Positions 15,307 through 22,104 of a DNA stretch of 64,000 nt are shown piece by piece. This DNA comes from a virus. The notes below the pieces were generated by a model. That model was not told the DNA's origin. It made no database searches and saw nothing but the letters and a program-made list of their open reading frames with translations. Position numbers and translations under genes: made by a program. The stretch covers positions 50,608 through 114,607 of the IMG/VR virus record IMGVR_UViG_3300044614_001341, one strand, 5' to 3'. The number at the start of each line of letters is the position of its first letter. The stretch's first letter is position 1.

Positions 15307-16123
15307 AATTAAAAAGCAAGAGTTCTTTACGTTGTTTTTGCTCACGCATATATTCACCAACGGAACGCATCGTGTAAGTTAGATCAAACTCAGCAGCGTT
15401 CCAGTTCTTAAATCTATCTTTTACAAGTTGATCCGAATTATAACTGATTAACTGGTCCATATCATTAGAATCACAATCAGCAGCAAACTTATCGTGATCA
15501 AATCTTTTGTGCATTGATCCCTTATTCCCATAGAGATTGTCCTTAATATCATAAGGAGGATCGAGATACATAAAAGCACTCTTGTTTCCATCCATTAGAT
15601 AATCATACGAGTAATTAGTTATACGCCAATTAGCGATTAACTTAGAATACTCTGACAATTTTTCAATTCCTCTCAGGGAAAAATTGGAGTTACTTGCTTG
15701 CCCTGAAAAAGATGAACTTTCGGTAAGACCACTAAAAGAACATTTGTTAACAATATAGAAAGCGACAGCACGATTAAAGTTCGTTTCAGACTCATCATTG
15801 ATATGCTCCTTTGATTTTAAAAAAAGTTCTTTAGCAAGTTCAGGAGTATTGTAGGCAAGTTTACAATCAACTAGTTCGTTCTTTAAATCATTCCCAAACA
15901 TCTGGAGTTGTTGCCAGAAGTTTACAAGAGGTTCATAGAGATCGTTTACCCAAATATCCAAACTGGGATACTTTTTAGTAATATATATCGCAACACTTCC
16001 ACCACCAATAAATGGTTCACGAAATTCATCATAGTTCCGTAGGTCTGGAAAGTATGGACCCATCTTTTCACAAGCACGGGACTTTCCGCCAGGGTAGCGT
16101 AACGGGGTTTTAAGAGATTTCAT
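15251..16123 (-). CDS. dam: DNA adenine-N6 methyltransferase (Dam family)
   Basis: A 290-residue class D12 methyltransferase. Motif X/I shows RYPGGKSRA at 9-17 and EPFIGGGSVAIY at ~36-47 (AdoMet binding). Motif IV is DPPY at 188-191, the catalytic loop. It methylates N6 of adenine at a short palindrome (GATC in Dam relatives); specificity cannot be read here. No cognate restriction enzyme is visible, so an orphan role such as protection against host restriction is likely. It lies between gp44 and gp62, overlaps gp62 by 56 bp and overlaps the 69-residue ORF upstream by 14 bp. Confidence 0.92.
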   Translation of the reverse strand: MKSLKTPLRYPGGKSRACEKMGPYFPDLRNYDEFREPFIGGGSVAIYITKKYPSLDIWVNDLYEPLVNFWQQLQMFGNDLKNELVDCKLAYNTPELAKELFLKSKEHINDESETNFNRAVAFYIVNKCSFSGLTESSSFSGQASNSNFSLRGIEKLSEYSKLIANWRITNYSYDYLMDGNKSAFMYLDPPYDIKDNLYGNKGSMHKRFDHDKFAADCDSNDMDQLISYNSDQLVKDRFKNWNAAEFDLTYTMRSVGEYMREQKQRKELLLFNYGIEGLVKLDQSNETAPD

Positions 16124-16319
16124 AATCAGGTTTGTTATACTTCAAGTATTCAAAGAAAGTGAGTTTCATTTCTTTTTGAGTCATCCCACAATGCTTTGCT
16201 GCTTGTGGCAGATTCATTTTAGAATAAAAGAGTGCCTCATTTGCCTCTTTTACATTTTCAGGGGTTGTTTTCACTGGAACTTCTTTAAGAAGTTTATCAT
16301 CAATTTTATAGGGGTTCAT
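16110..16319 (-). CDS. Small conserved protein between gp44 and dam
   Basis: A 69-residue helical protein starting MNPYKIDDKLLKEVPVKTTP, with a possible helix-turn-helix (NLPQAAKHCGMTQKEMKLTF). Its ATG overlaps the gp44 stop by 4 bp and its end overlaps dam. A short ORF of this type follows gp44 in other cyanophages. Function unknown; a DNA-binding or clamp-loader accessory role is inference from position. Confidence 0.7.
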   Translation of the reverse strand: MNPYKIDDKLLKEVPVKTTPENVKEANEALFYSKMNLPQAAKHCGMTQKEMKLTFFEYLKYNKPDYEIS

Positions 16320-17266
16320 TGGAATTCACACTCTGCCATAATTTCAATCAGTGCTGCTAGGAGATTAATTTCTTGGTCAGCCACAAAACAAATTTGGTAT
16401 TGATACTTAGCAATAATAAGAACGGCAGCGGGGATAGACTGGGGAAGTAGAACACTATAAAGGGCGTCATAAACCCTGCGAAGAATGATAGAAGAATCGT
16501 TGTCCAAGTTGGCGACCACCCACTTTCGGACTTCTGTGAAATTTTTTTCTTTGATGTATTTAATGAGATCATTTACGGCAATGTCAGAGAAGGATGCAAG
16601 AATACCAGAGTCAATTTCTCCACCAACAGAATAACGTTGGCATTCATTGAGAACTCGCCTAAAATCAGGAAAATGCTTGGATATCAGTTCGGCAAGAACT
16701 TTTGAATCATATTTAATTCTTTCATTATCAAGAATATTTTGCAATCTTTTGAAAAAAGAACCTGCTAATTGTGCCTTCTCTTTACCCTTTACACTAAAAT
16801 CAACAACAGCACATCGGGAATGAAGAGGTTCAATAATTTTATTTTTGTAGTTACAGGTAAAGATAAATCTACAATTATTGTAAAATGTTTCAATATTTGC
16901 TCTTAGCAAAAGTTGAACATCATTACCCGTATTGTCCGCCTCATCTATAATAATAACTTTATGTTTAGAATCTGCTGTTAGTGAAACTGTTGATGCAAAG
17001 TTTTTTGCCTGATTCCTTACAGTATCAAGAAAACGACCTTCATCAGAACCATTAATTACATAATAATCTGCACCCAATTGATTACAAAGTGCTTTTGCAA
17101 TTGTAGTTTTACCAATACCAGGAGGTCCAGAAAGAAGAAGATTTGGAATCTCGCCCTTACTGACAAAATCATTAAATGTTTTCTTTGTATCATCTGGAAG
17201 AATACAATCATCAATAGTTTGAGGTCTGTATTTTTCTACGAACAAAAATGAATTGTTATCGCTCAT
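16316..17266 (-). CDS. 44: Clamp loader ATPase subunit (gp44)
   Basis: 316 residues from the ATG at 17266; an upstream in-frame start would be TTG. It is a RFC-type AAA+ protein with an N-terminal EKYRPQTIDD, Walker A GPPGIGKT (~47-54), Walker B IIIDEAD (~105-111) and the arginine-finger SRC motif (~150-152). It opens and loads the gp45 clamp together with gp62. An endonuclease-rich insertion separates it from gp45, although the two genes are adjacent in T4. Confidence 0.96.
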   Translation of the reverse strand: MSDNNSFLFVEKYRPQTIDDCILPDDTKKTFNDFVSKGEIPNLLLSGPPGIGKTTIAKALCNQLGADYYVINGSDEGRFLDTVRNQAKNFASTVSLTADSKHKVIIIDEADNTGNDVQLLLRANIETFYNNCRFIFTCNYKNKIIEPLHSRCAVVDFSVKGKEKAQLAGSFFKRLQNILDNERIKYDSKVLAELISKHFPDFRRVLNECQRYSVGGEIDSGILASFSDIAVNDLIKYIKEKNFTEVRKWVVANLDNDSSIILRRVYDALYSVLLPQSIPAAVLIIAKYQYQICFVADQEINLLAALIEIMAECEFQ

Positions 17267-17282
17267 AATCAAAATAAAAAGT

Positions 17283-17816
17283 TCAAAGGTAATAATAGTT
17301 TGCGAATGATTTACTTCTCATTCTCCAACTTACAGTATCTTTATGGATACCAAGTATTGTAGCACATTCTTTTACAGATTCATAAATCACACCATCAACA
17401 TAGCATTTTTTTCCCATAGATTTTGAAAGATTTTTTTTATGCTCTTCAGTAAAGGGAACTCCTTTTCTTGGATGAGAATTTTTAGACCAATATTCTTTTT
17501 GGGACTTACGCATTTTATCAATAGAATCTTTTGTGTGCTTCGTTCCCCACAAAGAATTCAAAGAAGGATTTAACCATTCGCAGTATTGTTGTTCCACGGA
17601 TTTAATGTCTTCACCTTCGTGAATCCATTTGACAACTTCAATAGTAAAATTATGATATCCATATTTTAAAAAATTGTTATAAAGTTTAGGACAATCCATT
17701 TTATTACTATTACACATTGTTATATGTTTAGCAAATCTAAGCATATAATTCTTTTCAGTAGAACCTATGTAATTTTCTCCTGTTATTTTGTTTCTTATTT
17801 GATAAACGCAACTCAT
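17283..17816 (-). CDS. GIY-YIG homing endonuclease (Seg-like)
   Basis: A 177-residue protein. The N-terminus has the GIY-YIG core (VYQIRNKITGENYIGST; the first motif reads VYQ), then R28 and E75-type residues in a nuclease domain of ~95 residues. The C-terminal part has NUMOD3-like repeats (GTKHTKDSIDKMRKSQKE, GVPFTEEHKKNLSKSMG) and a NUMOD1-like helix-turn-helix (SVKECATILGIHKDTVSWRM), giving DNA recognition. It lies directly before gp44, a conserved gene and likely target. A CTAAATA box and a GAGG ribosome site precede it. Confidence 0.9.
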   Translation of the reverse strand: MSCVYQIRNKITGENYIGSTEKNYMLRFAKHITMCNSNKMDCPKLYNNFLKYGYHNFTIEVVKWIHEGEDIKSVEQQYCEWLNPSLNSLWGTKHTKDSIDKMRKSQKEYWSKNSHPRKGVPFTEEHKKNLSKSMGKKCYVDGVIYESVKECATILGIHKDTVSWRMRSKSFANYYYL

Positions 17817-17840
17817 TTACTAAACCTCGTAATATAATAC

Positions 17841-17847
17841 TATTTAG
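17841..17847 (-). promoter_or_regulatory. Late promoter box CTAAATA
   Basis: CTAAATA, 25 bp before the ATG of the GIY-YIG gene at 17816. Confidence 0.5.
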
Positions 17848-17859
17848 TAAATGAATTAT

Positions 17860-18369
17860 TTACACCCATTCTGGTTTACGTTCTGGCATACGGAGATAGT
17901 TGTCCGCAACCCAGGGTTTGGAAGCAATATACATTTTGTATGCAGTAAATGTATCAATGCTTTCATCAAATTTGTATTCGTCAGGCATAGCACGAACGAA
18001 TGGAGTCACCTCAGTAATCTTTCCTTTGGGAAAAAGGTAGTATGCGGCAACAAGAGTATTATAACACGAATGCTGCTTGCCGTATCGCAGAGTGTACTCA
18101 TCACAGAGATTCATCCCGTGCTTAATCAACCAGTAGGCATTGTCAATAGTCTTTGCTACCCATTGAGTGCAGGGATGATTGCGAAAGGCACCCTTCTCAG
18201 TTGCATAGGAGGTTCCATCTGCTTTAGGAAGAGTGCCATAGTTGTGATACCACTTAGATGCCACGATAGAAAGCATTTGGCAGCACTCAAGAGACATTTT
18301 CGTTACGTGACGGTCAGGAAGTACGATAGCACTTTCTGCTGGAAATGGTGAAGTGACAAAAATATTCAA
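17860..18369 (-). CDS. Conserved phage protein, possible DNA-repair glycosylase family
   Basis: A 169-residue protein with conserved blocks seen in many phages: LPDRHVTKMSLECCQMLS (~17-34), NHPCTQWVAKT, LCDEYTLRYGKQH and TPFVRAMPDEYK. It ends with PERKPEW. Members are sometimes annotated as pyrimidine-dimer DNA glycosylase; the resemblance to T4 DenV is not obvious by eye, so I keep the function open. It is flanked by a GIY-YIG and an HNH endonuclease gene, inside the island between gp45 and gp44, and may have been carried in with them. Confidence 0.6.
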   Translation of the reverse strand: MNIFVTSPFPAESAIVLPDRHVTKMSLECCQMLSIVASKWYHNYGTLPKADGTSYATEKGAFRNHPCTQWVAKTIDNAYWLIKHGMNLCDEYTLRYGKQHSCYNTLVAAYYLFPKGKITEVTPFVRAMPDEYKFDESIDTFTAYKMYIASKPWVADNYLRMPERKPEWV

Positions 18370-18371
18370 AG

Positions 18372-18953
18372 TTAGTTCCTCAAAGTTTTGTAATAATTTA
18401 AAAGTAGTTCTAACTCTTTAACTGTAGCATCTCTCTTTAAGATATTTGCTCTTCTACTGACAACTGTAACATTTCCTTTTATATAACCTTTGGAACTGTC
18501 AATTCTATCTACACTCGGAGCATACATCCAAGTTTGTTTGTCTTCTCTTTTTAACTCAAATCCAAATACAGGGCATTTTTCTGGAATTATAATATCTTCC
18601 AATTCAATAGAAAACTCTCTTCCAGTTCTTTTGCATCTTGATTTGATGTTTTTGTAGAGAAGTTTAGCAGCATCAACTTTCCAATCTCTGTTTAATTTTT
18701 CAATTTGTCTTATTTTTGTAGAACATTTCTTACAAATGTCTTTTGTTCCAGAATTAACATTCCATTTTTCAATTAAACTAAACTTATTAAGATTTAGTGA
18801 TTGATTGCACTTTTTGCAAACTTTGTATCTGTTTGGATTTTCTTCTCGGTGTTTCATACCAAATTCTCTTGCATTATATACATTCATACATTTGCGAGAG
18901 CAAAATTTTCTTTGTCTTTTGCCAAGAATAGAATTACATTCCAAACAATACAT
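18372..18953 (-). CDS. HNH-type homing endonuclease with zinc fingers
   Basis: A 193-residue protein. Two N-terminal Cys pairs (CLEC...CSRKC and CKKC...CKKC) form zinc ribbons. The C-terminus carries the phage endonuclease signature APSVDRIDSSKGYIKGNV followed by VSRRANILKRDAT, in which the usual first His of the HNH core is replaced by the VDRID form found in this subfamily. It has an exact TATAAATA box at 18978-18985 and lies between two accessory genes near gp45. Probably mobile. Confidence 0.85.
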   Translation of the reverse strand: MYCLECNSILGKRQRKFCSRKCMNVYNAREFGMKHREENPNRYKVCKKCNQSLNLNKFSLIEKWNVNSGTKDICKKCSTKIRQIEKLNRDWKVDAAKLLYKNIKSRCKRTGREFSIELEDIIIPEKCPVFGFELKREDKQTWMYAPSVDRIDSSKGYIKGNVTVVSRRANILKRDATVKELELLLNYYKTLRN

Positions 18954-18977
18954 TTGATTATCTTCTAACTGTATAAG

Positions 18978-18985
18978 TATTTATA
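18978..18985 (-). promoter_or_regulatory. Late promoter box TATAAATA
   Basis: An exact T4 late box, 24 bp before the ATG of the HNH gene at 18953. Confidence 0.7.
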
Positions 18986-19004
18986 AAAAGAAAACTTACA
19001 AATG

Positions 19005-19199
19005 TTATTTCACTCTATCAAATCTCACAAAAGGAAATACTCCTTTTGGCATAATAGTCCAGGTTCTTTTTGTTGGTTCATCCCAATATCCACTAAAACC
19101 AGTTGGAGTACAATATCCTTGATTATGCCAAACAAAACCAAAGATTTTCCCCCAATCACTTGTGATAAAAACTGGCAAACTTGTTTTAGTTTCATTCAT
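19005..19199 (-). CDS. Small protein of unknown function
   Basis: 64 residues from the ATG at 19199 (MNETKTSLPVFITSDWGKIF), which lies just after the stop of the metallopeptidase-like gene (TGATATG). Longer in-frame starts at 19226 and 19298 are possible but overlap that gene more deeply. The protein is aromatic-rich (WHNQGYCTPTGFSGYWDE, TKRTWTIMPKGVFPF) and probably beta-structured. I do not recognise a family. Its close coupling to the HEGTH gene suggests a joint function. Confidence 0.5.
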   Translation of the reverse strand: MNETKTSLPVFITSDWGKIFGFVWHNQGYCTPTGFSGYWDEPTKRTWTIMPKGVFPFVRFDRVK

Positions 19200-19200
19200 A

Positions 19201-19623
19201 TCAGAAACAGTACTTTTGGAGTACATATTTAACTTCGTTAGGTTTATCTTCCATCCAATATGCTTCGTGTTCAATTCTTCTAGGGGCAGTAGAAGCACTT
19301 AAAGAATTTTTAATATCTTGAAGTTTATTGGATGGAAGAGGCATATCATTTAGTGATATTCCAAATGGTTTGTATCCATTACAAAAATGACCAACGTGAG
19401 TACCTTCGTGATAAACAGTTTCATTAATATAAAATTTTGGATCAAATCCACTGCGTTTAATATTTTTGGTGCATATTATGAATTTTTTATCAAAATCTGC
19501 ATATCCAAAAAGATTTTTGTTACTCCTACAATATCCAAAATTTTCAAGAACAGAATATTTTGCTCGATAGATTTGATTAAGAATATCTTTTGCTTGAGGA
19601 GTAAGATACAGTAAGAATTCCAT
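19201..19623 (-). CDS. HEGTH metallopeptidase-like protein
   Basis: A 140-residue protein. The helix NETVYHEGTHVGHF holds an HEXXH zinc motif at 72-76, and a downstream RRIEHEAYW (~115-122) provides a candidate third ligand, as in gluzincin-like folds. The N-terminal half is a small alpha/beta region with several Cys and Lys. It lies directly after gp45 (one-base overlap), so it is part of the clamp operon. Homologues are seen in cyanophages, function unknown. Confidence 0.7.
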   Translation of the reverse strand: MEFLLYLTPQAKDILNQIYRAKYSVLENFGYCRSNKNLFGYADFDKKFIICTKNIKRSGFDPKFYINETVYHEGTHVGHFCNGYKPFGISLNDMPLPSNKLQDIKNSLSASTAPRRIEHEAYWMEDKPNEVKYVLQKYCF

Positions 19624-20309
19624 TAACCAAAAGTAGAATCAGGTTCCAGAGCAATATAATAGCAGAGGTTGTACTTAGGATTCGTGAACTGTGACAGAAG
19701 TTTAGAAGACACTACCACGTCATAGGCACCAGGAATAATCTTGATGTTTTCTACCTTGAAGTTAAAGGTAAACTCCTTGTCAGTTTCACCAACCACGATG
19801 GCATACTCGTTAGAAGTATCATTCTTCTTATCACGAACCACCAGTTTGATCACACCATTCTCACCAACCGCAGAGAGATCAGGGAGTTGATATACTGCTG
19901 CTGCCTTGACCAGTTTCTCCAGAGAAGTGCTGTCCAGTTGGAAGCAAACATCTTGTGAAGGAAGTTGAATGTCCTTATCGGGGGGTGAAATGATCACATT
20001 GGGGTCTGCAAAGAAATACTTCACACGACGTTTGCCTTCTTTGATGCTTAGGTAAGATCCCTCAGTGAAATCAAGATCAGGGTCCTGATGAAGACTCAGA
20101 CCATTCAAAAACTGGTTGAGATCATAAATCGCAAAGTCACGGGGGAAGTCTTCTGTAATCTCTGCCTCGGCAAGAATGTTCTTTGCCACAGAAATCGTGC
20201 GAAGACGATTGCCCTGTTTCACAAGAATCGAGTTGTTAATACCAGCAAAGTTCTTGAGAAGTGCGAGAGTATTGTCAGAAAGTTTCATAGTTTTGTTCGG
20301 AAGTTTCAT
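19623..20309 (-). CDS. 45: Sliding clamp (gp45)
   Basis: A 228-residue protein matching T4 gp45 (228): MKLSDNTLALLKNFAGINN, FAIYDLNQFLNGLSL, a central interdomain linker and ALEPDSTFG near the C-terminus. Trimeric ring that tethers gp43 and activates late transcription with gp33/gp55. Two in-frame ATGs exist: 20309, 2 bp after the upstream stop, and 20288, which matches the T4 start; coupling favours the first and homology the second. Neither has a clear ribosome site. Confidence 0.95.
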   Translation of the reverse strand: MKLPNKTMKLSDNTLALLKNFAGINNSILVKQGNRLRTISVAKNILAEAEITEDFPRDFAIYDLNQFLNGLSLHQDPDLDFTEGSYLSIKEGKRRVKYFFADPNVIISPPDKDIQLPSQDVCFQLDSTSLEKLVKAAAVYQLPDLSAVGENGVIKLVVRDKKNDTSNEYAIVVGETDKEFTFNFKVENIKIIPGAYDVVVSSKLLSQFTNPKYNLCYYIALEPDSTFG

Positions 20310-20311
20310 AA

Positions 20312-20638
20312 TCAGCGAAATTCAGTAAGACCATTATCTTTGCGAGAATAATGCCCATCGAAGTGGAGAAGAAGCATAGCATAGTGAATAACCTTCATCA
20401 AATCACGTTTGTTGCGTCCATCTTTATCACCATAACGACTTCCATATTTTAAGATATTTGCCTGACAGAATCCTGGTGCAAGATCTTTTGCCGCCATCAA
20501 GTCAATTGTTTGAATGTCTTGATACTGCTGATTATGTCCACAGTAGTGACTGCCGTAAGTGCTAGTCACGTAATCTTGAATATCTTTTAGGATTTTATCT
20601 TCGTTGTATTTCCAAAGATGATTTGTTTTTTCAGTCAT
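20312..20638 (-). CDS. DUF3310-like protein
   Basis: 108 residues from the ATG at 20638 (MTEKTNHLWKYNEDKILKDI). An ATG at 20680 has a better Shine-Dalgarno, but it lies only ~8 nt from the predicted transcription start. The core QTIDLMAAKDLAPGFCQANILKYGSRYGDKDGRNKRDLMKVIHY matches the DUF3310 pattern (aromatic helix with FCxANILKY.xRxG.K). The family has been named nucleotide kinase-like, but activity is unproven. It precedes gp45, as in other cyanophages. Confidence 0.75.
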   Translation of the reverse strand: MTEKTNHLWKYNEDKILKDIQDYVTSTYGSHYCGHNQQYQDIQTIDLMAAKDLAPGFCQANILKYGSRYGDKDGRNKRDLMKVIHYAMLLLHFDGHYSRKDNGLTEFR

Positions 20639-20694
20639 AGTAATAGTAAAATTCGAATCAATCATAAAGAGAAGGCACATTTTTACCTTCCCCA

Positions 20695-20723
20695 ATTATA
20701 TCAAATTTGAGGAGGATAGTCAA
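20695..20723 (-). promoter_or_regulatory. Sigma70 promoter of the DUF3310-gp45 unit
   Basis: TTGACT (20718-20723), 17-bp spacer, TATAAT (20695-20700). The -35 lies in the last codons of the CobS-like gene. A 7-bp hairpin (GGGAAGG/CCTTCTC) starts right at the predicted mRNA 5' end. Confidence 0.8.
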
Positions 20724-21831
20724 TGTATTCTACAGTCAATTCAGGTTGTGAAGGCATCACAAAATCAGCATCCACCTTATCATACAGTTCAAGGAAAGCA
20801 GTCTTGGTTTCTTCATCAAAACGATTCACACAGACTTGAATTGCCTTTGCCTTATCGTTGAAGATGCTGTAAGCACGAATGATATGAACCAGACGACGGG
20901 TGCTGATGATTTCCTCAATACCACCATCATAGAAGGTCTTGCGGATAATATCACCCCAATCCACCAGACGCTTGCAGAAGTCACGATCCTCCATCCCAAG
21001 GTCCAGAGCGATGCCTTCCAGAATCTTCTGCTCAGTAGCAGGAGCAGGATAGGACTGCTCCAGAGTCACAGGGAAACGCTCTAGAAACGCCTCGTTGAGC
21101 ACGTTGGTGCCAATGAAGCGCCCATCATCGCTGCCCTTGCCCTTGGTGTTTGCAGTGGCGAATACGTTGAATCCAGCAGCAGGTTTGACGAACTTGCCGA
21201 TTTTCTTGAGGAAGACACCCTTACCTTCCAGAACAGATTGAAGACACAGAATCTTGTTAGAAGCAAGGTCAATCTCATCCAGCAGAAGGATTGCACCACG
21301 TTCCAGTGCCTCAATCACAGGACCGTTATGCCAGGCAGTTTCACCATTCACAAGACGGAAACCACCAATCAAATCATCCTCATCAGTCTCAATGGTGATG
21401 TTGACACGAATCAGTTCACGCTTAAGTTGAGCACACGCTTGCTCAATACTGAACGTTTTACCATTACCCGAAAGACCCGTAATGAACGTTGGATAAAAAA
21501 GATTGGAAGAAATAATTTTCTTAATATCGTTAAAATTACCAAACTTGACGAAGGTATCATCTTTATCAGGGATCAGGTTTTGTTCCACGGCAGGAAGTGC
21601 GGGAGGTGCTTGATAAGAACGTTCAATCTCTTCTACACGTTCTTGAGTCACTTCCAGATTCCAACGACCACGAGAAGTCTTGAATTGCTCCAAACGACGA
21701 GTCACAGTCTGGTAGTTGAGACTACGAGAAGCACAGAAACCTTTCAGGTCACCAGAAGTAATTTCGGAACCATAAAGTTCTTTGATGGATTCAATCAGTT
21801 GAGCGTCGTTCACAGAGGACTTGCGAGACAT
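20701..21831 (-). CDS. cobS: CobS/MoxR-like AAA+ ATPase
   Basis: A 376-residue protein. Residues ~1-60 form a helical, helix-turn-helix-like region. The AAA+ core has Walker A GLSGNGKT (119-126), Walker B LLLDEID (182-188), a sensor segment VFATANTKGKG, arginine-rich LERFPV and the ISTRRLVHI sensor-2 helix. Cyanophage copies are called CobS after the cobaltochelatase subunit. No CobN is visible, so a MoxR-type role with the adjacent VWA protein fits the local context better. The promoter is weak (TTGGTT-16-TATAAT) and follows a terminator. Confidence 0.88.
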   Translation of the reverse strand: MSRKSSVNDAQLIESIKELYGSEITSGDLKGFCASRSLNYQTVTRRLEQFKTSRGRWNLEVTQERVEEIERSYQAPPALPAVEQNLIPDKDDTFVKFGNFNDIKKIISSNLFYPTFITGLSGNGKTFSIEQACAQLKRELIRVNITIETDEDDLIGGFRLVNGETAWHNGPVIEALERGAILLLDEIDLASNKILCLQSVLEGKGVFLKKIGKFVKPAAGFNVFATANTKGKGSDDGRFIGTNVLNEAFLERFPVTLEQSYPAPATEQKILEGIALDLGMEDRDFCKRLVDWGDIIRKTFYDGGIEEIISTRRLVHIIRAYSIFNDKAKAIQVCVNRFDEETKTAFLELYDKVDADFVMPSQPELTVEYIDYPPQI

Positions 21832-21863
21832 AATGTAGTTAGGTGGTTTGTTTCAACAGACTT

Positions 21864-21891
21864 ATTATACACACAAAAAAGGGGCAACCAA
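21864..21891 (-). promoter_or_regulatory. Possible sigma70 promoter of cobS
   Basis: TATAAT at 21864-21869 with TTGGTT (21886-21891) at 16 bp; the -35 is in the loop of the preceding terminator. The -35 match is poor. Confidence 0.5.
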
Positions 21892-21900
21892 GTGCCCCTT
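21875..21900 (-). terminator. Rho-independent terminator
   Basis: AGGGGCA/TGCCCCT stem with a 6-nt loop and six T, 40 bp after the 44-residue ORF. Confidence 0.85.
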
Positions 21901-21937
21901 GTGACAGTTTGAAAAGTGGTTCAGGTAAGGTTCATTG

Positions 21938-22072
21938 TTAACTTTTCTTTTTAGTTGCTTTTGTCGGTTTTTCAACAACAACTTCTTCAACCTTGACCGA
22001 TTCTGATTTTACTTCTGGTTCTGGTGTTACTTCTGGGGGTGTTTCCTGAAGTAAATCTGTAAATCTACTCAT
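21938..22072 (-). CDS. Small acidic/Lys protein between VWA and CobS genes
   Basis: A 44-residue ORF starting MSRFTDLLQETPPEVTPEPE and ending KATKKKS. It is a disordered Pro/Glu/Val-rich chain with a basic tail. A GATAAATA late-type box overlaps the VWA gene stop 25 bp upstream, and a terminator follows. Short proteins with this start occur in T4-like cyanophages. Function unknown. It separates the two parts of the ATPase/VWA module, although the terminator implies independent transcription. Confidence 0.65.
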   Translation of the reverse strand: MSRFTDLLQETPPEVTPEPEVKSESVKVEEVVVEKPTKATKKKS

Positions 22073-22096
22073 TAGACCTAGTATAATTCTTGAAAG

Positions 22097-22104
22097 TATT
22101 TATC
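22097..22104 (-). promoter_or_regulatory. Late-type box GATAAATA
   Basis: GATAAATA overlapping the stop of the VWA gene, 25 bp before the ATG at 22072. Confidence 0.5.

Noticed and set aside
21238-21912. Plus-strand ORF of 224 codons opposite the CobS gene
   Set aside because: The opposite strand encodes a clear AAA+ protein with all motifs; this ORF also runs into the terminator.
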